Shown piece by piece: positions 7,855 through 15,674 of a DNA stretch of 64,000 bases (positions are counted from its first letter, which is position 1; each line of letters opens with the position of its first letter). The notes beneath the pieces were generated by a model. It was not told where the DNA came from. It did no database searches and saw only the letters and a list, made by a program, of their open reading frames with translations. The DNA is taken from the NCBI RefSeq assembly GCF_041224595.1, contig NZ_JBGFGN010000154.1:62001-126000 (forward strand), in the 5' to 3' direction. The DNA is from Donghicola sp041224595 (GTDB lineage: Bacteria; Pseudomonadota; Alphaproteobacteria; Rhodobacterales; Rhodobacteraceae). The translations under genes were made by a program, and so were the position numbers.

Positions 7855-9099
7855 ATGAAACGCTATTCCGTCTTCGCGGTTGCCCGAGAGGCACAACGTT
7901 ACCACTCTGGCTGGGAGCGCGCATGGCGTTCGCCCGAGCCCCAAAAATCCTACGATGTCATCATCGTAGGCGCGGGCGGCCACGGTTTGGCGACGGCCTA
8001 TTACCTGGGCAAGAATTTTGGCATCACAAACGTTGCCATCATCGAGAAGGGATGGCTTGGCGGCGGCAACACCGGCCGGAACACCACCATCATCCGCTCG
8101 AACTACCTGCAGGATCCGTCTGCCGCGATCTATGAAAAGGCGCGCGACCTGTACGAGACTTTGTCGCAGGATCTGAACTACAACGTCATGTTCAGCCCCC
8201 GCGGCGTGATCATGCTGGCCCAGACCCATCACGAGGTCCGTGGCTATCAGCGCACGGCTCATGCGAACGCGCTGCAGGGCGTGAAGACCGAATTCATTGG
8301 CCCCGAAAAGGTCAAAGAAATCGTGCCGATCATCAACATTGACGGCCCGCGCTACCCTGTTCTGGGTGGTCTCTTGCAGAAACGCGGCGGCACCGCGCGT
8401 CACGATGCTGTGGCGTGGGGCTATGCGCGTGCGTGCTCTGACATGGGCATGGACATTATCCAGAAGTGCGAAGTGACCGGCGTGCGCCGCATCGCAGGCC
8501 GTGTCGTTGGCGTTGAAACCACCAAGGGCAGCATCGACTGCAACAAGCTTGGCATTGTGGTTGCGGGTCACTCGGGCGTTCTGGCCGATATGGCGGGCTT
8601 GCGTCTGCCGATTGAATCGGCGGCGCTGCAGGCTCTGGTGTCCGAACCCATCAAACCCTGCATGGACGTGGTCGTCATGGCCAACACCGTTCACGGTTAC
8701 ATGTCCCAGTCCGACAAGGGCGAAATGGTGATCGGCGGCGGAACCGACAGCTTCAACAACTACACCCAGCGCGGCAGCTTCCACCACATCGAGGAAACCG
8801 TGCGCGCGCTGGTCGAAACCTTCCCGATGATCAGCCGCCTGAAGATGCTGCGTCAGTGGGGCGGCATCGTGGACATGACCGGCGACCGCTCGCCCATCAT
8901 CTCTAAAACGCCGCTGGAAAACTGCTTCATCAACTGCGGTTGGGGCACCGGCGGCTTCAAGGCGATCCCCGGCTCGGGTTGGGCGATGGCAGAGCTGATG
9001 GCCAAGGGCTACTCGCCGCTGGCAAACGAATTCTCCGTGGACCGCTTCAAAGAAGGCCGCTTCATCGACGAATCCGTGGCCGCTGGTGTGGCGCACTAA
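7855..9099 (+). CDS. soxB: Sarcosine oxidase subunit beta
   Basis: The 414-residue beta subunit of heterotetrameric sarcosine oxidase, which oxidises sarcosine (N-methylglycine) to glycine in the cytoplasm. Residues about 34-66 form the FAD Rossmann fold (YDVIIVGAGGHGLATAYYL, then an acidic end at VAIIEKG). GGGNTGRNTTIIRSNY is typical of the subunit. H183 in ARHDAVAWGY is a good candidate for the histidine that carries covalent FMN in the family. The C-terminal NCGWGTGGFKAIPGSG closes the FAD site. It is the first gene of the sox operon, with about 200 bases of promoter region upstream. Confidence 0.97.
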   Translation: MKRYSVFAVAREAQRYHSGWERAWRSPEPQKSYDVIIVGAGGHGLATAYYLGKNFGITNVAIIEKGWLGGGNTGRNTTIIRSNYLQDPSAAIYEKARDLYETLSQDLNYNVMFSPRGVIMLAQTHHEVRGYQRTAHANALQGVKTEFIGPEKVKEIVPIINIDGPRYPVLGGLLQKRGGTARHDAVAWGYARACSDMGMDIIQKCEVTGVRRIAGRVVGVETTKGSIDCNKLGIVVAGHSGVLADMAGLRLPIESAALQALVSEPIKPCMDVVVMANTVHGYMSQSDKGEMVIGGGTDSFNNYTQRGSFHHIEETVRALVETFPMISRLKMLRQWGGIVDMTGDRSPIISKTPLENCFINCGWGTGGFKAIPGSGWAMAELMAKGYSPLANEFSVDRFKEGRFIDESVAAGVAH

Positions 9100-9165
9100 G
9101 ATGCGGAACCTTTTTCGCATATCCGGCGTTTGCTGTGTAACTGACCATTACACAGGAGCGAAATC

Positions 9166-9417
9166 ATGGCTGCCCACGACAGCAACACCGGAACTGGCAA
9201 CAACTCGAACAGCGTTCTCGCGTTCATCGTCGGCGCGCTCGTCGTCGCAGTCGTTGTCCTTGGTTTCGCGCTGTATAACGGCATGGATTTCGGCCAAGAC
9301 GACGACATCAGCATCAGCATCGAAGGCGCAGGCCCCGCAGCTGAGCAAGCTGGCGAAGCGCTTGAAGGCGCAGCCAACGCTGTTGATGACGCAGCCGAAG
9401 ACGTTACCGGCCAATAA
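9166..9417 (+). CDS. Small single-span membrane protein inside the sox operon
   Basis: An 83-residue protein I do not recognise. It has a hydrophilic Asn/Ser/Thr-rich start (AAHDSNTGTGNNSNS), one strong membrane helix at about residues 17-41 (VLAFIVGALVVAVVVLGFALY), then an acidic, alanine-rich tail (EAANAVDDAAEDV type) that could form an amphipathic helix. An AGGAG site (CACAGGAGCGAAATC) lies 8 bases before the ATG. It lies between soxB and soxD, 66 bases after soxB and on the same strand. It is not part of the known four-subunit enzyme, so a role in membrane attachment or an unrelated stress role is only a guess. Confidence 0.75.
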   Translation: MAAHDSNTGTGNNSNSVLAFIVGALVVAVVVLGFALYNGMDFGQDDDISISIEGAGPAAEQAGEALEGAANAVDDAAEDVTGQ

Positions 9418-9503
9418 CACCGACTTGCCTTTCGGCCGGTCGTTCAAAGATCGAATGGCCGAAGCATACCGTCGCCGCACCCCGCTTTCCGACTTACCTC
9501 AGG

Positions 9504-9546
9504 GGGGCGGCGACACTTACTCCCGACACACCAGCACCGCCGCCCC
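9504..9546 (+). other. Long-loop hairpin before soxD
   Basis: A perfect 9-bp inverted repeat (GGGGCGGCG with CGCCGCCCC) has a 25-base loop. It lies in the 204-base gap between the small membrane protein gene and soxD. A second hairpin follows directly. Confidence 0.55.
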
Positions 9547-9569
9547 GCAGCACGCATTTCGTGCCCTGC
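9547..9569 (+). other. Short hairpin before soxD
   Basis: GCACG and CGTGC pair around a CATTT loop, and GCA/TGC extend the stem after a two-base bulge. It follows the previous hairpin without a gap and ends about 50 bases before the soxD start. Confidence 0.45.
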
Positions 9570-9621
9570 GGTCTTTGTCGTGCGCAATTCCCACCTCTTT
9601 CCGTGCAAAAGGATTGGCCTC

Positions 9622-9951
9622 ATGCTGACACTCCAGTGCCCCTATTGCGGCGTCATGGCCGAGGAAACCGAACTCTCCGCTGGCGGCGAGGCTCATCTGA
9701 AACGTTTCGGACCGGGCTCGAACGACGAAGAGTTCGAGAGCTATATGTTCATGCGTGAAAACCCGCGCGGCGTACATTTCGAACGCTGGCGCCATGCAAA
9801 TGGCTGCGGCAAGTGGTTCCACGCGGCGCGAGACACCGTCACGCTCGAGGTTTTCGGCACCTACACCGCCCAAACCTCTATGCCGCCCGCAGATCTTCTG
9901 GAAAAAATCCGCGCAGCGCGCCCCGGCTTTAAGTGGAGAGAGTTCGAATGA
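9622..9951 (+). CDS. soxD: Sarcosine oxidase subunit delta
   Basis: The 109-residue delta subunit of heterotetrameric sarcosine oxidase, a small zinc-binding protein. The zinc ligands are evident: C6 and C9 in QCPYCG, and H58 and C62 in WRHANGCGKWF. The start at 9622 follows an AAAAGGA site and gives the family length; an earlier in-frame codon at 9580 would add 14 residues without similarity. The gene lies between two hairpins upstream and a copy of the intergenic repeat downstream. Confidence 0.96.
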   Translation: MLTLQCPYCGVMAEETELSAGGEAHLKRFGPGSNDEEFESYMFMRENPRGVHFERWRHANGCGKWFHAARDTVTLEVFGTYTAQTSMPPADLLEKIRAARPGFKWREFE

Positions 9952-9952
9952 C

Positions 9953-9987
9953 CTTTCTGCTTTGCGTAAATACTCAAATCCCCCCGT
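9953..9987 (-). repeat. Intergenic GAGTATTT repeat, reversed copy before soxA
   Basis: Read on the minus strand this stretch gives GGATTTGAGTATTTACGCAA followed by AGCAGAAAGG, closely similar to the copy at 62177-62206. It fills the short gap between soxD and soxA. Confidence 0.55.
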
Positions 9988-10014
9988 TCTCCGGCAAAAG
10001 CGAGGTCTGAGAGA

Positions 10015-13000
10015 ATGAGCACCCGACTTTCCAAGGCAGGCCGTCTGGTCGACACCTCGAAATCTGTCGCGTTCACGTTTAACGGCAAGAAGATGCAGGG
10101 CCACGCGGGCGATACGCTGGCCTCTGCATTGCTGGCCAACGACCAGATGATGGTCGGCCGGTCGTTCAAGTACCACCGTCCCCGCGGGATCGTGGCCTCT
10201 GGCGCCGAAGAGCCGAACGCTCTGGTGAACCTCGGCTCTGGCAACACGTTCGAGCCCAACCAGCGCACCACGACGACCGAACTCTTTGACGGTCTGTCCG
10301 CGACCAGCCAGAACCACTGGCCCTCGCTCGATTTCGACATCGGCGCGGTGAACGGTTTGTTTGCGAACTACCTGACCGCTGGCTTCTACTACAAGATGTT
10401 CATCCACCCGCGTCCGCTGTGGAAATACGTCTACGAGCCCTTCATCCGCCAGTCCGCGGGTCTGGGTAAGGCGCCCAAGGACACCGACGGCGACCGCTAC
10501 GAGCACTTCTATGCTTACGTCGACGTTGCTGTGATCGGCGGCGGTGTGGCAGGCCTTCAGGCAGCTTTGGCCGCTGGCGAAGCGGGTGCCAAGGTTCTGC
10601 TGATGGAACAGACCGCGCATTTTGGTGGCCGCGCTCCTGTAGACGGCGGCACCATCGACGGCATCGAAGCCGAAACATGGATCGCTGGCGCTCTGGCCCG
10701 TCTGGACGAGATGCCCAACGTCACTGTCCGTCGCCGCATGATGGGGGCAGGGGTCTATGACCACGGCTACCTGTTGGGCTACGAGCGGGTCAAAGACCAC
10801 GCGCCCGAACTGGACGCCCCCCGTCACCGTCTGTGGCGCATACGCGCCAAGCAGATCGTGACCGCGACTGGTGCGATCGAACGTCCTATCAGCTTTGCAG
10901 GCAACGACATCCCCGGTGTCATGCTGGCCAGCGCTGTGCGTGACTACGCGGTAAACTATGGTGTCGCCGTGGGTCAGAAAACCGTGGTTGTCACCAACAA
11001 TGATGACGGCTACCGCACCGCGCTCAAGCTCAAGGAGCTGGGTGTTGACGTGCCCGCGATCATTGATGCCCGTGAAGACGGCGCCGGCGCTCTGGCAGAT
11101 GCGGCGCGCAAGGCTGGCATTCGTGTCGAGCCCGGCAAAGCGATCGCCAAAGTCAAAGGTGGCAAGCGCGTCGAAGGCGTCGAGCTGTGCCGGATGCAGG
11201 GCAACGGCGGCGCTGTGATCGAAACCATCAAATGTGATGCGGTTGCCATGTCCGGCGGTTGGTCGCCTGTTGTGCACCTGTGGTCGCATTGCGGTGGCAA
11301 GCTGGTTTGGGACGAGGTCGAAAGCCACTTCAAACCCGATCCCGACCGCGCGCCCACCAATCAGGATGGCAAACCCTTTGTCATCACCGCAGGCAGCGCC
11401 TCTGGCCCCCTCGGCCTTGGCGAGGTTCTGGCGGATGCGGATGCGGCTGGTAAGAAAGCGGCCGAAGCGGCTGGCTTCACCGCCGCCTCGACACCCGCGC
11501 CGAACGGTGACGCGCGCGACGAAAAACCGATGCAGCCCGTGTGGATGATGCCCTCGGACGCGGTCTATAACCTGCGCATGAAGATGTGGCTGGACTACCA
11601 GAACGACGTCAAAGTTTCCGACGTCCAGCTGGCTGCCCGCGAAGGCTATGAGAGCGTGGAGCACACCAAGCGTTACACCACGCTGGGTATGGCGACCGAT
11701 CAGGGTAAGCTGAGCAACATCAATGGCTTGGCGATCCTTGCTGATACATTGGGTGCAGAGATTCCGCAGGTGGGCACCACCACCTTCCGTCCGCCGTACA
11801 CCCCCATCTCGATGGGTTCGATCGGTGGCGAGGCACGCGGCGACACCTTCCAGCCGATCCGTCACACCCCGATCCAGCAGTGGCACATCGACAACGGCGC
11901 CTACATGGAGCCCGTCGGTCACTGGCGTCGTCCCTACACCTTCCCCCGCGGGTCCGAGACTTACGAGCAGGCAGTGAACCGCGAGATCACCAACACCCGC
12001 ACCAATGTGGGTCTGCTGGATGCCTCGACGCTGGGTAAGATTATCGTCAAGGGGCCCGATGCGGCCAAGTTCCTCGACCTCATGTATACCAACATGATGA
12101 GCACCCTGAAGCCGGGCAAATGCCGCTACGGTCTGATGTGCAACGAGAACGGCTTCCTGATGGACGACGGCGTTGTGGCCCGCTTGGACGAGGAAACCTT
12201 CCTTGTGCACACCACATCGGGCGGCGCGGCGCACACCCACGCCCACATGGAAGAGTGGCTGCAGACCGAGTGGTGGGACATGAAAGTCTACACCGCCGAT
12301 GTGACCGAACAGTATGCACAGATCGCAATTGTGGGTCCCAAAGCCCGCAAAGTTCTGGAACAGCTGGGTGGCATGGACCTGTCCAAGGATGCGCTCAAGT
12401 TTATGGAGTGGACCCAAGGCAAGTTGGGTGGCTTTGATGCCCGCATCTTCCGCATCTCGTTCTCGGGCGAGCTGTCCTACGAGATCGCGGTGCCTGCAAG
12501 CCAAGGTCGCGCCTTCTGGGATGCGCTGATGGAAGCTGGCGAAGAGCATGGCGTCATGCCCTACGGTACCGAATGTCTGCACGTCATGCGCGCCGAGAAG
12601 GGCTTTATCATGATCGGGGACGAAACCGATGGCACCGTGATCCCGCAGGATCTGGGGCTGAATTGGGCGATCTCGAAAAAGAAAGAGGACTTCATCGGTA
12701 AACGCGGTCAGCAGCGCACGTTCCTCGCCAGCGAGGACCGTTGGCAGCTGGTGGGTCTGGAAACCGTCGATGGCAGCGTTCTGCCCGATGGCGCCTACGC
12801 TGTGGTCCACGGCCACAACGAAAACGGCCAGCGCACCATGATCGGCCGCGTGACGTCGACCTACTACTCGCCCACATTGGGCCGCGGCATCGCGATGGGT
12901 CTGGTCAAGCACGGACCCGAGCGTATGGGCGAACTGGTAGAATTCGCGAAAACCGACGGCTCGACCGTTATGGCGAAAATCGTTGACCCTGTCTGGTACG

Positions 13001-13029
13001 ACAAAGAAGGGGAAAAGCAGAATGTCTGA
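10015..13029 (+). CDS. soxA: Sarcosine oxidase subunit alpha
   Basis: The 1004-residue alpha subunit. The N-terminal part resembles the molybdopterin/ferredoxin-like SoxA fold (VAFTFNGKKMQGHAGDTLAS, GRSFKYHRPRG). A Rossmann fold for NAD follows near residues 165-200 (DVAVIGGGVAGLQAALAAGE). The C-terminal 380 residues are an aminomethyltransferase-like folate-binding domain (from about TRTNVGLLDAST), where tetrahydrofolate accepts the one-carbon unit. The length is typical. The ATG lies 63 bases after soxD, and its stop overlaps the soxG start by eight bases. Confidence 0.97.
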   Translation: MSTRLSKAGRLVDTSKSVAFTFNGKKMQGHAGDTLASALLANDQMMVGRSFKYHRPRGIVASGAEEPNALVNLGSGNTFEPNQRTTTTELFDGLSATSQNHWPSLDFDIGAVNGLFANYLTAGFYYKMFIHPRPLWKYVYEPFIRQSAGLGKAPKDTDGDRYEHFYAYVDVAVIGGGVAGLQAALAAGEAGAKVLLMEQTAHFGGRAPVDGGTIDGIEAETWIAGALARLDEMPNVTVRRRMMGAGVYDHGYLLGYERVKDHAPELDAPRHRLWRIRAKQIVTATGAIERPISFAGNDIPGVMLASAVRDYAVNYGVAVGQKTVVVTNNDDGYRTALKLKELGVDVPAIIDAREDGAGALADAARKAGIRVEPGKAIAKVKGGKRVEGVELCRMQGNGGAVIETIKCDAVAMSGGWSPVVHLWSHCGGKLVWDEVESHFKPDPDRAPTNQDGKPFVITAGSASGPLGLGEVLADADAAGKKAAEAAGFTAASTPAPNGDARDEKPMQPVWMMPSDAVYNLRMKMWLDYQNDVKVSDVQLAAREGYESVEHTKRYTTLGMATDQGKLSNINGLAILADTLGAEIPQVGTTTFRPPYTPISMGSIGGEARGDTFQPIRHTPIQQWHIDNGAYMEPVGHWRRPYTFPRGSETYEQAVNREITNTRTNVGLLDASTLGKIIVKGPDAAKFLDLMYTNMMSTLKPGKCRYGLMCNENGFLMDDGVVARLDEETFLVHTTSGGAAHTHAHMEEWLQTEWWDMKVYTADVTEQYAQIAIVGPKARKVLEQLGGMDLSKDALKFMEWTQGKLGGFDARIFRISFSGELSYEIAVPASQGRAFWDALMEAGEEHGVMPYGTECLHVMRAEKGFIMIGDETDGTVIPQDLGLNWAISKKKEDFIGKRGQQRTFLASEDRWQLVGLETVDGSVLPDGAYAVVHGHNENGQRTMIGRVTSTYYSPTLGRGIAMGLVKHGPERMGELVEFAKTDGSTVMAKIVDPVWYDKEGEKQNV

Positions 13030-13591
13030 AGCAATCAGCGTATTGGCTGGCGCGAACACCGAAGGGTTCTGCCGCGTCTCTGAACTGGGCCTGCATGGCA
13101 TGATTACCGTCCGCGGTGATCTGTCGAACGCCGATCTGGCCAAAGCGCTTTGCGCAGTGGCGGGCGTCGACGCGCTGCCAGAGGTCCGCAAGATGGTTGG
13201 CGGTCTGGAAGGGGGCATCGCATGGATGTCGCCGGACGAACTGATGGTGTTCGTGCCCTATGCCCAAGTCGTCGACAAAGTGGACGAGTTGAACAGCACG
13301 CTTGCTGGCTCGCACTTCTTGGCTGTGAACGTGTCGGACGCCCGCGCGGTGTTCGGCATCGACGGGGCAGGGGCACGCGAAGTGATCGCCAAGGTCGCCC
13401 CCGTGGACATGTCCCCCGAGGCCTTCACCACCGGTGATCTGCGCCGTACCCGTATCGCTCAGGTCGCGGCCGCGTTCTGGATGGCCGGAGACGACAGCTT
13501 CCGCCTGATCTGCTTCCGCTCGGTCGGGGATTACGCCTTTAAACTGCTGAGCGTTTCGGCAGCCAAGGGCGGCGAAGTCGGTTATTTCTAA
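13022..13591 (+). CDS. soxG: Sarcosine oxidase subunit gamma
   Basis: A 189-residue gamma subunit of heterotetrameric sarcosine oxidase, related to the folate-binding fold of the alpha subunit but without a known catalytic site. The DALPEVRKMVGGLEGGIAWMSPDELMVF segment and the FRSVGDYAFKLL end fit the family. The chosen ATG lies inside the last codons of soxA (8-base overlap), behind an AAGGGG site, which indicates coupled translation. A 10-bp hairpin begins ten bases after the stop. Confidence 0.94.
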   Translation: MSEAISVLAGANTEGFCRVSELGLHGMITVRGDLSNADLAKALCAVAGVDALPEVRKMVGGLEGGIAWMSPDELMVFVPYAQVVDKVDELNSTLAGSHFLAVNVSDARAVFGIDGAGAREVIAKVAPVDMSPEAFTTGDLRRTRIAQVAAAFWMAGDDSFRLICFRSVGDYAFKLLSVSAAKGGEVGYF

Positions 13592-13601
13592 ACTATTTCA
13601 A

Positions 13602-13628
13602 GGGGGCATCCGGTGATAGGGTGCCCCC
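13602..13628 (+). promoter_or_regulatory. Hairpin that ends at the Nudix start codon
   Basis: GGGGGCATCC pairs with GGGTGCCCCC (ten pairs, one G-T) around a short loop. The last base of the stem is directly before the ATG at 13629. The only AGGG that could serve as ribosome site lies in the 3' arm. It could end soxG transcripts or mask Nudix translation. Confidence 0.5.
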
Positions 13629-14069
13629 ATGAACATCTGGCGCCCCCAACAAACCATCCGTGTCAAAGCCCTTGGCCTGCACTGGCGCGGTGATCGCCTG
13701 CTGGTTGCTGAAGTCCCGGATGACAGTGGTGCGCTGACTGGTGTGCGCCCCTTGGGCGGAACCGTCGAATTCGGTGAAAGCTGGCACGACACCCTGATCC
13801 GCGAATTTGCCGAAGAGATGGGGGTTCAGGCCCGCATCACCGGCGCGCCGCAGGTCTTTGAAAATATCTACACCCACCACGACATGACCGGCCACGAGGT
13901 TGTTTTTGCGGCCGAAGTCGCGTTTGACGACAGCGGTTTCGCGGATCGCTTCACCTTTGCCGAGGATAACGGCGCAGTGGCCACTGCTCTGTGGATCGCC
14001 CCACAGGAATTGCGGCAGCGTGGCATCGCTCTATTTCCGACTGGATTAGGCAACTTTTTGGGGAACTAG
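13629..14069 (+). CDS. Nudix hydrolase
   Basis: A 146-residue Nudix-domain hydrolase, a family that cleaves nucleoside diphosphates linked to another moiety. The Nudix box is complete at residues 44-66 (G, five residues, E50, seven residues, then REFAEEMGV), so the magnesium site should be intact. The VRPLGGTVEFGE strand before it is typical. The true substrate cannot be read from the sequence. It follows soxG by 37 bases that are mostly taken up by a hairpin, so it may be a weakly expressed tail of the sox operon or have its own control. Confidence 0.9.
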   Translation: MNIWRPQQTIRVKALGLHWRGDRLLVAEVPDDSGALTGVRPLGGTVEFGESWHDTLIREFAEEMGVQARITGAPQVFENIYTHHDMTGHEVVFAAEVAFDDSGFADRFTFAEDNGAVATALWIAPQELRQRGIALFPTGLGNFLGN

Positions 14070-14097
14070 GTGGTTTCTGTGATGGTTGGACTTGACG

Positions 14098-14115
14098 GAT
14101 CGCGTGTTGGCGATC
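14098..14115. promoter_or_regulatory. Dyad upstream of sodB, possible operator
   Basis: GATCGC and GCGATC form a perfect dyad with a six-base spacer, 43 bases before the sodB ATG. A TTGACG (14092-14097) that could serve as -35 box overlaps its left edge. No matching regulator is known to me. Confidence 0.4.
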
Positions 14116-14157
14116 ACCTAAGACGTATATTTTTTCACACGAATAATGGGGGCTACC

Positions 14158-14766
14158 ATGGCTTTCGAACTTCCCGCACTTCCCTACGCCCACGACGCTC
14201 TGGCAGATCTGGGCATGTCGAAGGAAACGCTGGAGTTTCACCACGACATCCACCACAAGGCCTACGTCGACAACGGCAACAAGCTGATCGACGGCACCGA
14301 GTGGGCGGACAAGTCGCTGGAAGAGATCATCAAAGGCACCTATGACGCAGACGCAGTTGCCCAGAGCGGCATCTTCAACAACGCGTCGCAGCACTGGAAC
14401 CACATGCAGTTCTGGGAAATGATGGGCCCCAAAGGCGACGCGATGCCGTCGGAGCTGGAAGCCCGCATCGTTGACGCGTTCGGCTCGGTCGACAAGTTCA
14501 AAGAAGACTTCTCGGCAGCTGGCGCAGGCCAGTTCGGTTCGGGTTGGGCATGGCTGGTTGTCGACACCGATGGCACCCTGAAGGTCACCAAGACCGAAAA
14601 CGGCGTGAACCCCGTCTGCTTTGGCCAGACTGCACTGCTGGGTTGCGACGTGTGGGAGCACAGCTACTACATCGACTTCCGCAACAAGCGTCCCGCGTAC
14701 CTGACCAACTTCCTCGAGAAACTGGTCAACTGGGAAAACGTGGCAGAGCGCCTGTCGAAAGCCTAA
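14158..14766 (+). CDS. sodB: Superoxide dismutase, iron type
   Basis: A 202-residue superoxide dismutase, which converts superoxide to oxygen and hydrogen peroxide. The four metal ligands are present: H28 in LEFHHDIHH, H82 in QHWNHMQFW, and the Asp and His of DVWEHSYYIDF near residues 165-172. The AGAGQFGSGWAWLVV block is typical of the iron-type group, although metal use cannot be proven by eye. The start at 14158 gives the family's MAFELPALPYA; an ATG 12 bases earlier is less likely. A strong terminator follows the gene. Confidence 0.96.
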   Translation: MAFELPALPYAHDALADLGMSKETLEFHHDIHHKAYVDNGNKLIDGTEWADKSLEEIIKGTYDADAVAQSGIFNNASQHWNHMQFWEMMGPKGDAMPSELEARIVDAFGSVDKFKEDFSAAGAGQFGSGWAWLVVDTDGTLKVTKTENGVNPVCFGQTALLGCDVWEHSYYIDFRNKRPAYLTNFLEKLVNWENVAERLSKA

Positions 14767-14794
14767 GGCTTTCCCGCGCAACGCGAATTTCTGG

Positions 14795-14828
14795 ACGCCC
14801 TGCGGTTTCCCGCGGGGCGTTTTCTTTT
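14795..14828 (+). terminator. Rho-independent terminator after sodB
   Basis: ACGCCCTGCGG pairs with CCGCGGGGCGT (one mismatch) around a TTTC loop, followed by a T-rich run. Confidence 0.88.
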
Positions 14829-14888
14829 GGGGGAACTTTTAGGCACCTCTTGCGTTTTCTTAATGAAATCAATGCACAGGAGGATGTT

Positions 14889-15089
14889 ATGGCCGAACGC
14901 GTCAGATCGAAAGACGGCAGCCGAGACACCGATAAGGTGATGGGCGCTGAGGGAGAGATGGATCAGCAGGGACGACAGGGCGGCAACTTGCAGCGCGATA
15001 TCGGCACCCGCGACGAGCTGAAGCGCGCGACCGAGCGTCCCGCAGGCGACACCCGCGTGACCAAGGCAGACGAAAAGGAGGACAGCTAA
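14889..15089 (+). CDS. Small hydrophilic protein paired with the Host_attach gene
   Basis: A 66-residue, strongly charged protein that I do not recognise. It has no membrane segment and is rich in Arg, Asp, Glu and Lys (for example RSKDGSRDTD and DELKRATERPAGDTRV), so it may be disordered. A very good AGGAGG site lies six bases before the ATG, which supports that it is real. Its stop and the next gene's start share one base (TAATG), so the two proteins are almost certainly made together. Confidence 0.75.
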   Translation: MAERVRSKDGSRDTDKVMGAEGEMDQQGRQGGNLQRDIGTRDELKRATERPAGDTRVTKADEKEDS

Positions 15090-15541
15090 TGACTAAGGTG
15101 AAAAACGGCGCATGGGTTTTGATCGCAGACGGCGAAAAAGCCTTGTTCCTCCGCAACGATCTTGACGCGCAGGACCTTGATCTGAATGTGGTGCGGATCG
15201 AAGAACAAGAAAACCCATCGGACCGCGAACAATCCGCAAACCGTCCTGGCCGCATGCACGACGGTGGTCCCGGCCAAAAGTCGGCGATGGATGACACCGA
15301 TTGGCACGAACTGGCCAAAGAGCGCTTTGCCAGCGATATGGCCGACATCCTGTACAAGCAGGCGCACAAAGGCAAATTCGACCAGATTGTCGTTGTCGCG
15401 CCCCCGCAGACCTTGGGCGAACTGCGCAAGGAAATGCACCAAGAGGTCAGTGACAAGGTGATTGCCGAAATCCCCAAAACCCTGACCAACCACCCGATCG
15501 ACAAGATCGAAGAATTGATCAAACAGGAATTGGCGGCCTAA
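15089..15541 (+). CDS. Host attachment family protein (Host_attach, eRF1/RF1-like fold)
   Basis: A 150-residue protein of the family named after a plant-host attachment phenotype and related by fold to the bacterial eRF1-like families. Conserved features are the opening WVLIADGEKALFL at residues about 9-21, the acidic low-complexity middle (EEQENPSDREQSANRPGR), and the C-terminal IVVVAPPQTLGELRKEM block near residues 109-125. The true function is unknown; a link to translation or stress is only suggested by the fold. It is coupled to the small basic protein upstream by a TAATG junction. A hairpin without a T run follows. Confidence 0.85.
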   Translation: MTKVKNGAWVLIADGEKALFLRNDLDAQDLDLNVVRIEEQENPSDREQSANRPGRMHDGGPGQKSAMDDTDWHELAKERFASDMADILYKQAHKGKFDQIVVVAPPQTLGELRKEMHQEVSDKVIAEIPKTLTNHPIDKIEELIKQELAA

Positions 15542-15550
15542 GCCAGCGCA

Positions 15551-15573
15551 GCGCCCCCATCTACCGGGGGCGC
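15551..15573 (+). terminator. Hairpin after the Host_attach gene
   Basis: GCGCCCCC and GGGGGCGC pair around a short loop with no T run behind. It is a possible factor-dependent end or RNA 3' stabiliser. Confidence 0.45.
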
Positions 15574-15674
15574 AACCGCATCTGCACCTTTGCACAGGTG
15601 CATCTGCCTGACACCATTGCAATCTGCGCGGCAGAGGCGCAGACATCTGGCAGACGACCCCCAAGGAGCCCGCC

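Noticed and set aside
9517..13218. A 1233-residue open frame on the minus strand opposite soxA and soxG
   Set aside because: It is antisense to clear, conserved soxDAG genes; the long frame comes from GC-rich codon usage, and its translation shows no known motif.
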